A model generated the notes under the pieces. The model was not told where the DNA came from, searched no databases, and worked only from the letters and a program-made list of their open reading frames with translations. A stretch of 7,876 nt of DNA from the NCBI GenBank assembly GCA_007117775.1, contig SKFX01000166.1, positions 1-7,876 of the forward strand, read 5' to 3'. The position numbers were made by a program, and so were the translations under genes. Positions 1 to 5,211 of this stretch are shown one piece after another; position 1 is the stretch's first letter, and every line of letters starts with the position of its first letter. Origin of the DNA: Ilumatobacteraceae bacterium (lineage in GTDB: Bacteria > Actinomycetota > Acidimicrobiia > Acidimicrobiales > Ilumatobacteraceae).

Positions 1-144
1 ACAGAACCGCTCCTGCCAGAGGATCAGCTGAGCGCCGAAGCCCATCACCAACAGCAGCGTCGGATCACCGGCATCGCCGAAGGTCTCGTATTCGAGTTCG
101 ATCCCGCTGGTCAGCTGTGCTCTGGGCATACCCGAGTGTGTCAT
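1..144 (-). CDS. alpha/beta-fold hydrolase, N-terminal fragment (runs off left edge)
   Basis: The minus strand from position 144 stays open to the window edge and gives 48 residues starting MTHSGMPRAQLTSGIELEYE. A hydrophobic strand and the glycine-rich segment LLLVMGFGAQ follow. This pattern (polar start, 'ELEYETFGDAGDPTLLLVMG', then a Trp-containing helix) is typical of alpha/beta hydrolases related to the RdmC/aclacinomycin methylesterase type, where the MG-rich turn after the first core strand helps form the oxyanion hole. The nucleophile elbow, acid and histidine lie outside the window, so substrate and catalytic competence cannot be judged. A second in-frame ATG at 129 (MPRAQLTSG) is an equally possible start, and neither has a clear ribosome-binding site. 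The gene begins 17 bases after the stop of the PH-domain gene on the same strand, so the two are probably co-transcribed. The family call is fairly secure; the exact function is unknown. Confidence 0.72.
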   Translation of the reverse strand, partial: MTHSGMPRAQLTSGIELEYETFGDAGDPTLLLVMGFGAQLILWQERFC

Positions 145-148
145 GTCC

Positions 149-162
149 ACGCCGGCCGGCGT
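149..162. repeat. 14-bp perfect palindrome between two co-directional genes
   Basis: ACGCCGGCCGGCGT reads the same on both strands. It sits between the stop codon of the PH/SHOCT gene (its last stop base pair is included) and the start of the hydrolase gene. With no loop it is a weak RNA hairpin, and no T-run follows, so it is not a convincing terminator. It could be a protein-binding site, or chance in GC-rich DNA. Confidence 0.4.
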
Positions 163-770
163 CAACCGAGCAGACGGCGCTTATGCACCTCGAACTCGCC
201 ACGCGTCAGCGTACCGCGCCGCAGCATGCCCTCGAGACGCTCCAACTGGTCGGCGACATCGGAGCTGGCTGCAGCCCCGGCGGTGGTCTGGCCGGCGCGG
301 ATCTGTTCGAAGATGATGTTCTGCACCCGGCTGGGAGAGGTGATGTGACCGAAGCGCTGCTGGCCCGATTCGCCGGCGGATTCGACCACGAGATCACCGG
401 CACCGAACAGCCGATGCAGGATCCCTTGCCGGATGACCACATTGTTGACCCGCTCGAGCGGGATATCGATCCCGGACTTGGTCAGCCATCCCGAGCGGTA
501 GATGATGCGCTGATCGGTGACCACGAAATGGATACTGCTCCACGTCAACGCCCGCGCCAGGGTCCACAGCGCCGCCACTGCGATCACCCCGATCGACAGC
601 CAGCCGAACACCGTGGCGAGCAATGAGCCGGACTCGAAGCGCAATGCCACCACCCCGAGGCCGATCGCTGCCAGCAAGGCGACGACCGGCGCGGTGAAAT
701 GCAGCCAATGCGGGTGCAGGTCGACGACGACCTCCTCATCGTCGTTGAGCAGTCGAGCCGTTGCGGACAC
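162..770 (-). CDS. membrane protein with bacterial PH domain and C-terminal SHOCT domain
   Basis: This 202-residue protein has two predicted membrane helices (about residues 24-44 and 50-73). A bacterial pleckstrin-homology domain of the YdbS/bPH2 type follows (about 77-157); the signature FVVTDQRIIYRSGWLTK and the later IPLERVNNV are typical. The C-terminus (about 171-202, DVADQLERLEGMLRRGTLTR...KRRLL) matches the SHOCT short C-terminal helix-hairpin. Between them lies an Ala/Gly/Thr-rich linker. bPH2 proteins are membrane-anchored with the PH domain inside the cell; their ligands are mostly unknown, and SHOCT is thought to mediate oligomerisation. The GTG start at 770 is favoured because an in-frame TAA lies a few codons upstream and a TANNNT box ends six bases before it, which suggests a leaderless transcript. 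The gene diverges from the helicase gene and precedes the hydrolase fragment. Domain assignment is strong; the biological role is unknown. Confidence 0.85.
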   Translation of the reverse strand: MSATARLLNDDEEVVVDLHPHWLHFTAPVVALLAAIGLGVVALRFESGSLLATVFGWLSIGVIAVAALWTLARALTWSSIHFVVTDQRIIYRSGWLTKSGIDIPLERVNNVVIRQGILHRLFGAGDLVVESAGESGQQRFGHITSPSRVQNIIFEQIRAGQTTAGAAASSDVADQLERLEGMLRRGTLTRGEFEVHKRRLLG

Positions 771-776
771 ATCGAG

Positions 777-782
777 ACATTA
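777..782 (-). promoter_or_regulatory. putative leaderless promoter -10 box of PH/SHOCT gene
   Basis: On the minus strand TAATGT is followed by exactly six bases (CTCGAT) and then the GTG start codon at 770. TANNNT at this distance is the classic actinobacterial arrangement in which the start codon's first base is the transcription start. No Shine-Dalgarno sequence fits between box and start. No good -35 match was found. Confidence 0.5.
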
Positions 783-811
783 GCGGCCGAGACCCCATCG
801 AGCCCGGCGGA

Positions 812-817
812 TAACGT
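812..817 (+). promoter_or_regulatory. putative leaderless promoter -10 box of helicase gene
   Basis: TAACGT is followed by six bases (GAAGCG) and then the GTG at 824. The geometry is identical to that of the divergent neighbour. It supports GTG 824 as the true helicase start, and so supports translation of the low-complexity N-terminal repeat. No recognisable -35 element is present. The two -10 boxes are only 29 bases apart, so polymerases on the two promoters would overlap. Confidence 0.48.
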
Positions 818-823
818 GAAGCG

Positions 824-2950
824 GTGGACGACACCGCGGACGACACCACGGCTGACACTGCGGCTGACACCGCGGCCGGCGCCGCGGCCGGCGCCGCGGC
901 TGACACCACGGCTGATACCGCCATCGCTGAGGGGCTCTTGAGCGGTCTCGATGCCGAACAGCGCCACGCCGTCACCACCGATTCATCGCTCGTGGCCGTC
1001 ATCGCCGGCGCCGGATCGGGCAAGACCCGGGTGCTGACGCGCCGGGTGGCCTGGCGGGTCCACACCGGCGCTGCCGATCCACGCCATGTGCTCGTGGTGA
1101 CCTTCACCCGTGAAGCGGCCGGCGAGTTGCGTCGTCGTCTCCCCGCCCTCGGCCTGCGCGACCGCATCGAGGCCGGCACCTTCCACTCGGTGATGCTCGG
1201 GATCCTGCGCCAGCACTGGACCGACCGGCGCCGATCGGTCCCCACCGTGGTCTCGGACCGTCGACGGCTGCTGGCCGAGGTCATCGAGGCGCCGTCCGCC
1301 CAGCGGCGCTCCTCGGGTGCTGCACCGCGGCGATATCCGGGTGATTTCGACGATCTCATCGCCGAGGTCGACTGGGCGGCATCGCGCGGCCTCGACCCGG
1401 CTCGCTATGTCGCCGAGGCCCGCGCCCAGAGCCGACGGCCGCCGCGCGGTATCGAGGCGGTGGGCCAGATCCTGAGCGACTACGCCACCGCCAAGGCCCG
1501 CCGGGGGGTGATCGACCTCGATGATGTGCTGCGACTCGCCATCGAGACCATCGAGGGCGATGACGAACTCGCCCAGGTCATCGCCTGGCGGTTCCGGCAC
1601 CTGTTCGTCGATGAGGCCCAGGACCTCAACCCCCTCCAGCACCGACTCGTCGATCTGTTGCGACGCGACCATGACGACCTGTTCCTCGTCGGTGACCCGG
1701 CTCAGGCGATCTACGGTTTCACCGGGGCTGATCCATCACTGCTGATCGATGTCTCCGAGCGGTTCCGCGGCGTTGAGATCATCCGGCTGAAAACCAATCA
1801 CCGCTGTTCACCCCAGGTGGTCGAGATCGGCCGCCATGTGATCGAGCGCGCGTCGATGGTTCCGACGGCGATCGCGTCCAGTCGACCCGACGGCCCGGCG
1901 GTGTCGATGCGCACCGCCCCCGACGAGCACGGTGAGGCCGATCTGGTCGCGACCTGGCTGCTCGGCCTCGATCCCGAGCTGTTGCGCTCCACACAGGTCG
2001 CCGTGCTGGCCCGCACCCACGCCCAACTGCAGGTGTTGCGCGACCGGCTCGCGGCGCGGTCAGTGCCGGTGCGCCACGCCCCCGGTTCGGTCGGTTCGCC
2101 CTATCGGCCCGGGATCGAGGCCGCAGCGCGCCAGCGCACCCCGACCGAGTTGCGCATCTGGGCCCATGATCTGCTCGAGGAACTCGAACACCGCAGCACG
2201 CAGCCCGATCCGACCGATCCGATCAGGCGCCGTGACAACGCATCGGATGCGGTGACCACCGAGAGCATCGCGGTCGCCGGTGCGGTGCTCGACTACCTGC
2301 GCGAACAGCCACAGGGAGATGGACCGGGCTTTCGGGCGTGGATGACGGCCATGGACCCGCTCGGTGTGCGCGCCGACAACGGGGTCGAGTTGCTGACCTT
2401 CCACGCCGCCAAGGGACGCGAATGGAACACGGTGGTGGTGACCGGTGTCGAGACCGGCCTGGTCCCGCATCGCTCGGCCACCACCGGCGCCGGTCGCGCC
2501 GAGGAGGCACGCCTGCTGTATGTGGCATTGACCCGCGCCGAAGCACGACTGCTGATCACCCATGCACAACGGCGCGGCGGATACCAGCGCAAACCGTCAC
2601 CGTTGCTCGACGGCTTCATCGCCGAACCCCTCGCAGCGCCGCTGGCACCAGATGCGGTGCTGCCCGAGCGTCGCCGGGCCCAGAGCGATCCGGTGATCGA
2701 GGCGCTACGCGCCTGGCGCGCCGGCGCGGCGAGAGCAGCCAATATCCTGCCCGAGCAGTTCTGCTCGGACCATGTCCTGCGCGAGATCGCCGCCGCACGA
2801 CCCGGCTCGGCCGAATCGTTGGCGCAACTGAACGGGATCGGTATCGCCACCGCACAGCGCTGGTACCGAGCGATCGCCGCAGCCCTGTCGGCGGCCGAGA
2901 CCGCCGCCAACGACACTCAGAGTTCGAACTCGGCGATCACCGGCGCGTGA
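824..2950 (+). CDS. uvrD2: UvrD/Rep-family ATP-dependent DNA helicase, UvrD2-like, with C-terminal HRDC domain
   Basis: This 708-residue superfamily 1A helicase would unwind DNA 3' to 5' using ATP, in repair or replication restart. Visible motifs are: Q motif LDAEQRHAV; Walker A AGAGSGKT (K67); motif Ia VTFTREAAGEL; Walker B VDEAQD (D263-D267); motif III GDPAQAIYGF (from 290); motif IV LKTNHRCSP (from 322); motif V LTFHAAKGREW (from 524); and motif VI EEARLLYVALTRA (from 560, with arginine finger R571). The end (about 630-690; LPEQFCSDHVLREIAAARPG, then LNGIGIATAQRWY) is an HRDC domain. Length and order match mycobacterial UvrD2 (about 700 residues), but the four-cysteine linker known there is missing: only two cysteines occur in the whole protein. 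Residues 2-33 are an acidic Asp/Thr/Ala repeat. The GTG at 824 is supported by a TANNNT box. A TTG at 938, just before the Q motif, is the alternative. The 3' end overlaps xthA tail to tail by 34 bases. Confidence 0.9.
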   Translation: MDDTADDTTADTAADTAAGAAAGAAADTTADTAIAEGLLSGLDAEQRHAVTTDSSLVAVIAGAGSGKTRVLTRRVAWRVHTGAADPRHVLVVTFTREAAGELRRRLPALGLRDRIEAGTFHSVMLGILRQHWTDRRRSVPTVVSDRRRLLAEVIEAPSAQRRSSGAAPRRYPGDFDDLIAEVDWAASRGLDPARYVAEARAQSRRPPRGIEAVGQILSDYATAKARRGVIDLDDVLRLAIETIEGDDELAQVIAWRFRHLFVDEAQDLNPLQHRLVDLLRRDHDDLFLVGDPAQAIYGFTGADPSLLIDVSERFRGVEIIRLKTNHRCSPQVVEIGRHVIERASMVPTAIASSRPDGPAVSMRTAPDEHGEADLVATWLLGLDPELLRSTQVAVLARTHAQLQVLRDRLAARSVPVRHAPGSVGSPYRPGIEAAARQRTPTELRIWAHDLLEELEHRSTQPDPTDPIRRRDNASDAVTTESIAVAGAVLDYLREQPQGDGPGFRAWMTAMDPLGVRADNGVELLTFHAAKGREWNTVVVTGVETGLVPHRSATTGAGRAEEARLLYVALTRAEARLLITHAQRRGGYQRKPSPLLDGFIAEPLAAPLAPDAVLPERRRAQSDPVIEALRAWRAGAARAANILPEQFCSDHVLREIAAARPGSAESLAQLNGIGIATAQRWYRAIAAALSAAETAANDTQSSNSAITGA
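827..921 (+). repeat. imperfect 12-bp-type tandem repeat encoding an acidic Asp/Thr/Ala tail
   Basis: Near-identical units such as GACACCGCGGCT, GACACCACGGCT and GCCGCGGCCGGC follow one another in frame through the first 33 helicase codons. They encode runs such as DDTADDTTADTAADT and AAGAAAGAAADTT. Units are multiples of three bases, so gain or loss of copies would keep the frame. The product is expected to be disordered and negatively charged. The very high GC content and repetition also make this a likely place for assembly error. Confidence 0.65.
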
Positions 2951-3702
2951 TCGCTGGGTTGTTTGCCCTTGCGAGCATTTCGATCGACGATCGCCCAGGT
3001 CGTGGCGGCCGCGACGGCCTCGGTGCCGAGCACCAGATCGATCCGCAGACCACGGCCCTTGTGGAAGTCACCGTTGCGATAGTCCCACCACGAGTACACC
3101 CCGGCCGCATCGGGGTAGCGACGGCGGAACAGATCCACCAGGCCCCATCGCTCCAAGGCCGCCAGACGGTCGCGCTCGGCATCGCTGACATGGGTGAAGC
3201 CGACCATCTCGGCGGGGTTGAAGACATCGTCGTCGGTCGGAGCAATGTTGTAGTCGCCGGCCACCACCACCGGTTGCTCCCTTGATGCACTCACCTCGAG
3301 GTGTTCGACCAAGCGGTCCAGCCATCCGAGCTTGTATTGATAGTGGTCATCATCGAGGGCTCGGCCGTTGGGCACATAGACGCTCGAGACGCGAACACCG
3401 GCACAGGTGGCCGAGATGATCCTCGCCTCATGATCGGGCTCCACACCGGCGGCGAAGTTCTCGACCACGTCATCGAGACCGACGCGCGAGGCGATCGCCA
3501 CCCCATTCCAGCGACCCTGACCGAAATGGGCTGTTTCGTAGCCGATCGCGGCGAAGTCCATCGTCGGAAAGGCGTCCTGTTCCATCTTGGTCTCCTGGAA
3601 ACAGACCACATCGGGCTCGATATCGACCATCCATTCGAGCACCCGATCCGCCCGGGCCTTCATGGAGTTCACATTCCAGGTGACGAGTCGCATCGCACCC
3701 AT
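2917..3702 (-). CDS. xthA: exonuclease III / AP endonuclease (EEP family)
   Basis: The product cuts the DNA backbone 5' of abasic sites and degrades 3' ends in base excision repair. Counting from the Met at 3693, the protein has 258 residues (E. coli Xth has 268). Catalytic residues fall in the expected order: N7 in TWNVNS, E34 in QETK, Y106 in VYVPNG, D147 and N149 in GDYNIAPTD, D219 in LRIDLVLG, and D248-H249 in SDHAPV. The start at 3702 (MGAMRLVTW) is chosen because GGTGA, complementary to the 16S tail, lies four bases upstream. The Met at 3693 gives the numbering closest to E. coli Xth and is nearly as likely. The gene begins four bases after the stop of the NYN fusion gene, so translational coupling is likely. 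Its 3' end overlaps the convergent helicase gene. The function call is very secure. Confidence 0.93.
   Translation of the reverse strand: MGAMRLVTWNVNSMKARADRVLEWMVDIEPDVVCFQETKMEQDAFPTMDFAAIGYETAHFGQGRWNGVAIASRVGLDDVVENFAAGVEPDHEARIISATCAGVRVSSVYVPNGRALDDDHYQYKLGWLDRLVEHLEVSASREQPVVVAGDYNIAPTDDDVFNPAEMVGFTHVSDAERDRLAALERWGLVDLFRRRYPDAAGVYSWWDYRNGDFHKGRGLRIDLVLGTEAVAAATTWAIVDRNARKGKQPSDHAPVIAEFEL
2933..2964 (+). terminator. hairpin on helicase stop codon, possible weak intrinsic terminator
   Basis: GCGATCAC (2933-2940), loop CGGCGC, then GTGATCGC (2947-2954) form a perfect 8-bp stem with a 6-base loop. The second arm contains the helicase TGA (2948-2950). Downstream on the plus strand is TGGGTTGTTT, a modest T-rich stretch, so plus-strand termination is plausible but not strong. 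On the minus strand the same bases encode the SDHAPVIA active-site segment of xthA. Confidence 0.45.
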
Positions 3703-3706
3703 CGTG

Positions 3707-5023
3707 TCACCGCGACTGCGACGCCGACGAACGCGCCGCGTTGGTGGCGGCCTTCTTCGCAGGTGACTTCTTGGCCGCGACCTTCTTGGCCGCAGCCTTC
3801 TTCGCAGGCGACTTCTTCGATGGCGACGTCTTCGATGGCGACGTCTTGGATGGCGACGTCTTGGATGGCGGGCGCTTGACTGCAGCGGTCTTCTTCGCTG
3901 CGACCTTCTTCGCTGGCGCCTTGTTCGCTGCGACCTTCGCCGATCCGGCCTTCTTCGCCGCCGTGTTCTTCGCCGCCGACTTCTTGGCGGCTGCCTTCTT
4001 CGTCGCCGAGGTCTTGGCGGCTGCCTTCTTCGCAGCCGACGTCTTGGTTGCAGCCCGCGTCGCTCCGCGCCGACCTGAACTCGGCGCGTCCGTTGCGGTC
4101 TCACCACCGTCGAGCACCTCGACCAGCGAGACGTCGATACTGCGGCGGCTCGGTGCGAACTCGTGCACCTCGACGGTGACCTGCTGGCCGATGGCGATGA
4201 CATCGCGTGCCTTGTTCGGCGGAGTCGGACCCATGAGGCGCAACGGCAGATACACCAGCACGTCATCGACGGTGGCATAGGCCCCATGTGAGGAATAGCG
4301 ATCGACGACAGCGGTCAGCACCGATCCGACCGGATGGCGTTCCGCGAATTCGAGGAACGGGATCAGTTCATTGACCGGGTCACCGCCCTTGGGCACCCGA
4401 GTCTCTGCGGTGCGTGCCTTGCCCGGTGGCGGGGTGGCGGGCACCTTGGGGAGTGCTTTGAGCGCCGCTGTGCCCGAACCGCGCCGCGAGCGCTTCGCTG
4501 CGGCCTTGGTGGTTGTGCCGGTCTCGGCGTCATCGCCAGAGGCGGTCACCTTGGTGGTCTTGCGTGCCTTGGTGGCCTGGCGGCTGACCGGGCCGCGAAC
4601 CGGGACGCGGTCGACGAAGACCCAGCCCACATGTGGAACGGGTTTGCCGCCGATGAGACGGCCCTCATCGAACAGCCAGTCATAGGAGCCGTGGAACTCC
4701 TGGAACGAATCATTGGAGAGCACCGATGCCGAGGCCTTATCGGCGATTCCCAGCACGAAGGCGTCACCTCGGCCGATCGCCCCGGCAGGGGGTGCCACGA
4801 GTTCGTTATTGGCGATCGCCTCATCGAACTCGGCCCGCTCGGACTTGTCGATGCGATGGCCGAAGGTGGCGTCCACCACCACGGTGATCAGCACCTCGGG
4901 GTACTGCGCCACCATGGCGAGCACCGCCTCGTTCAATTGCGCCAGGCTCGGCACCGAGCGACCCTCGGTGGCGATATTGGAGCCGTCGACCACCACATGG
5001 AGCGGTGCTTGTGTCTTGGTCAT
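3707..5023 (-). CDS. NYN/PIN-like RNase domain + S1-like domain + histone H1-like lysine/alanine tail fusion protein
   Basis: The protein has 438 residues in three parts. Residues 1-145 look like a NYN (Zc3h12a/PIN-type) ribonuclease: VVVDGSNIA (D13, N16), VVVDATF (D51), GRGDAFVL (D87), DKASASVLSNDSFQEF (D95, N104, D105), ending in GWVFVDRVPV. The clustered acidic residues fit metal-dependent RNA cleavage. A basic, probably flexible linker (146-212) follows. Residues 215-305 (PVGSVLTAVVDRYSSHGAYA, then LVYLPLRLMG and RRSIDVSL) resemble an S1/OB RNA-binding fold. Residues 320-438 are almost wholly Lys, Ala, Ser, Thr and Pro, with AAKK blocks and four SKTSP/SKKSP units as in histone H1 and actinobacterial HupB tails. 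The ATG at 5023 has GAGAGAAG five bases upstream. xthA follows four bases after the stop. The role is inferred: an RNase anchored to RNA or the nucleoid. The NYN call is firm, the S1 call moderate, and the tail obvious. Confidence 0.82.
   Translation of the reverse strand: MTKTQAPLHVVVDGSNIATEGRSVPSLAQLNEAVLAMVAQYPEVLITVVVDATFGHRIDKSERAEFDEAIANNELVAPPAGAIGRGDAFVLGIADKASASVLSNDSFQEFHGSYDWLFDEGRLIGGKPVPHVGWVFVDRVPVRGPVSRQATKARKTTKVTASGDDAETGTTTKAAAKRSRRGSGTAALKALPKVPATPPPGKARTAETRVPKGGDPVNELIPFLEFAERHPVGSVLTAVVDRYSSHGAYATVDDVLVYLPLRLMGPTPPNKARDVIAIGQQVTVEVHEFAPSRRSIDVSLVEVLDGGETATDAPSSGRRGATRAATKTSAAKKAAAKTSATKKAAAKKSAAKNTAAKKAGSAKVAANKAPAKKVAAKKTAAVKRPPSKTSPSKTSPSKTSPSKKSPAKKAAAKKVAAKKSPAKKAATNAARSSASQSR
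3819..3878 (-). repeat. four 15-bp tandem repeats encoding the SKTSP units of the histone-like tail
   Basis: Read on the plus strand, the unit GATGGCGACGTCTTC/G occurs three times almost perfectly (3819, 3834, 3849). A diverged fourth copy, GATGGCGGGCGCTTG, starts at 3864. Each unit gives five residues of the tail around residues 382-402. Copies 1-3 differ only in their last base, which suggests recent slippage or unequal exchange. Confidence 0.85.
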
Positions 5024-5211
5024 GGGAACTTCTCTCGATCGGGACCGTCACCGGGCCACGACACACCTGTCCGCCTCGTCGGTCGTCCCACAGGGTAGTG
5101 ATCTCGGGGCCCGAACGGTCAGATCCCCCGCCGGCCGGCCCGTGAAGGCCGATCCCTGCGAGCACTGGCGCGACCAGCGCCGCTTCGACGACATCGGTCT
5201 AGCATCGGGGG
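5024..5211. promoter_or_regulatory. divergent intergenic region between NYN fusion and HAD genes
   Basis: No gene is visible in these 188 bases. For the NYN gene, GAGAGAAG (5036-5029, minus strand) sits five bases before the ATG and is the likely ribosome-binding site. A candidate -10 on the minus strand is TACCCT (5097-5092), with CTGACC 19 bases upstream as a poor -35. For the HAD gene, TAGCAT (5200-5205) is a candidate -10. A short inverted repeat, GGCGC-N5-GCGCC (5167-5181), lies upstream of it and could be an operator, though it is short for GC-rich DNA. Confidence 0.4.
5200..5205 (+). promoter_or_regulatory. putative leaderless promoter -10 box of HAD hydrolase gene
   Basis: TAGCAT is followed by six bases (CGGGGG) and then the ATG at 5212, the same TANNNT-N6-start arrangement as at the helicase and PH/SHOCT genes. 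The G-run directly abuts the ATG, too close to act as a Shine-Dalgarno sequence. No clear -35 was found. Confidence 0.48.

Noticed and set aside
849..905. Possible CRISPR-like or regulatory direct repeats in the GCGGC-rich block
   Set aside because: Units are 12 bases with no unique spacers and keep the helicase reading frame, so this is a coding low-complexity repeat.
584..967. Minus-strand SRGVSRGAGRGAGR-type repeat protein
   Set aside because: Produced by the helicase's N-terminal 12-bp repeats read antisense; it spans two promoters and another gene start.
983..1672. Minus-strand frame of 229 codons inside the helicase
   Set aside because: Shadow of helicase codons; no conserved motif, and the helicase motifs on the plus strand are continuous.
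2338..3285. Plus-strand frame of 315 codons crossing the helicase end and xthA
   Set aside because: It runs out of frame through the helicase and antisense through xthA. Arg/Gly/Pro-rich, no domain, no start signal.
3741..4280. Plus-strand open frame of 179 codons rich in Phe/Ala (MVAAFFAGDFLAA...)
   Set aside because: It is the antisense image of the AAG/GCC-rich histone-like tail, and the hydrophobic repeats come from complementing Lys/Ala codons. No start signal or family resemblance.
3703..4287. Arg-rich upstream extension of the xthA frame, giving a 456-residue frame
   Set aside because: The extra residues are low-complexity Arg runs produced by the +1/-1 frame of the NYN tail. Homology of exonuclease III begins at MRLVTWNVN and a start with a pairing site exists at 3702.
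4334..5098. Plus-strand frame of 254 codons opposite the NYN gene
   Set aside because: Its composition is typical of a GC-rich shadow frame and no motif is recognisable. The opposite strand codes a protein with clear domains.
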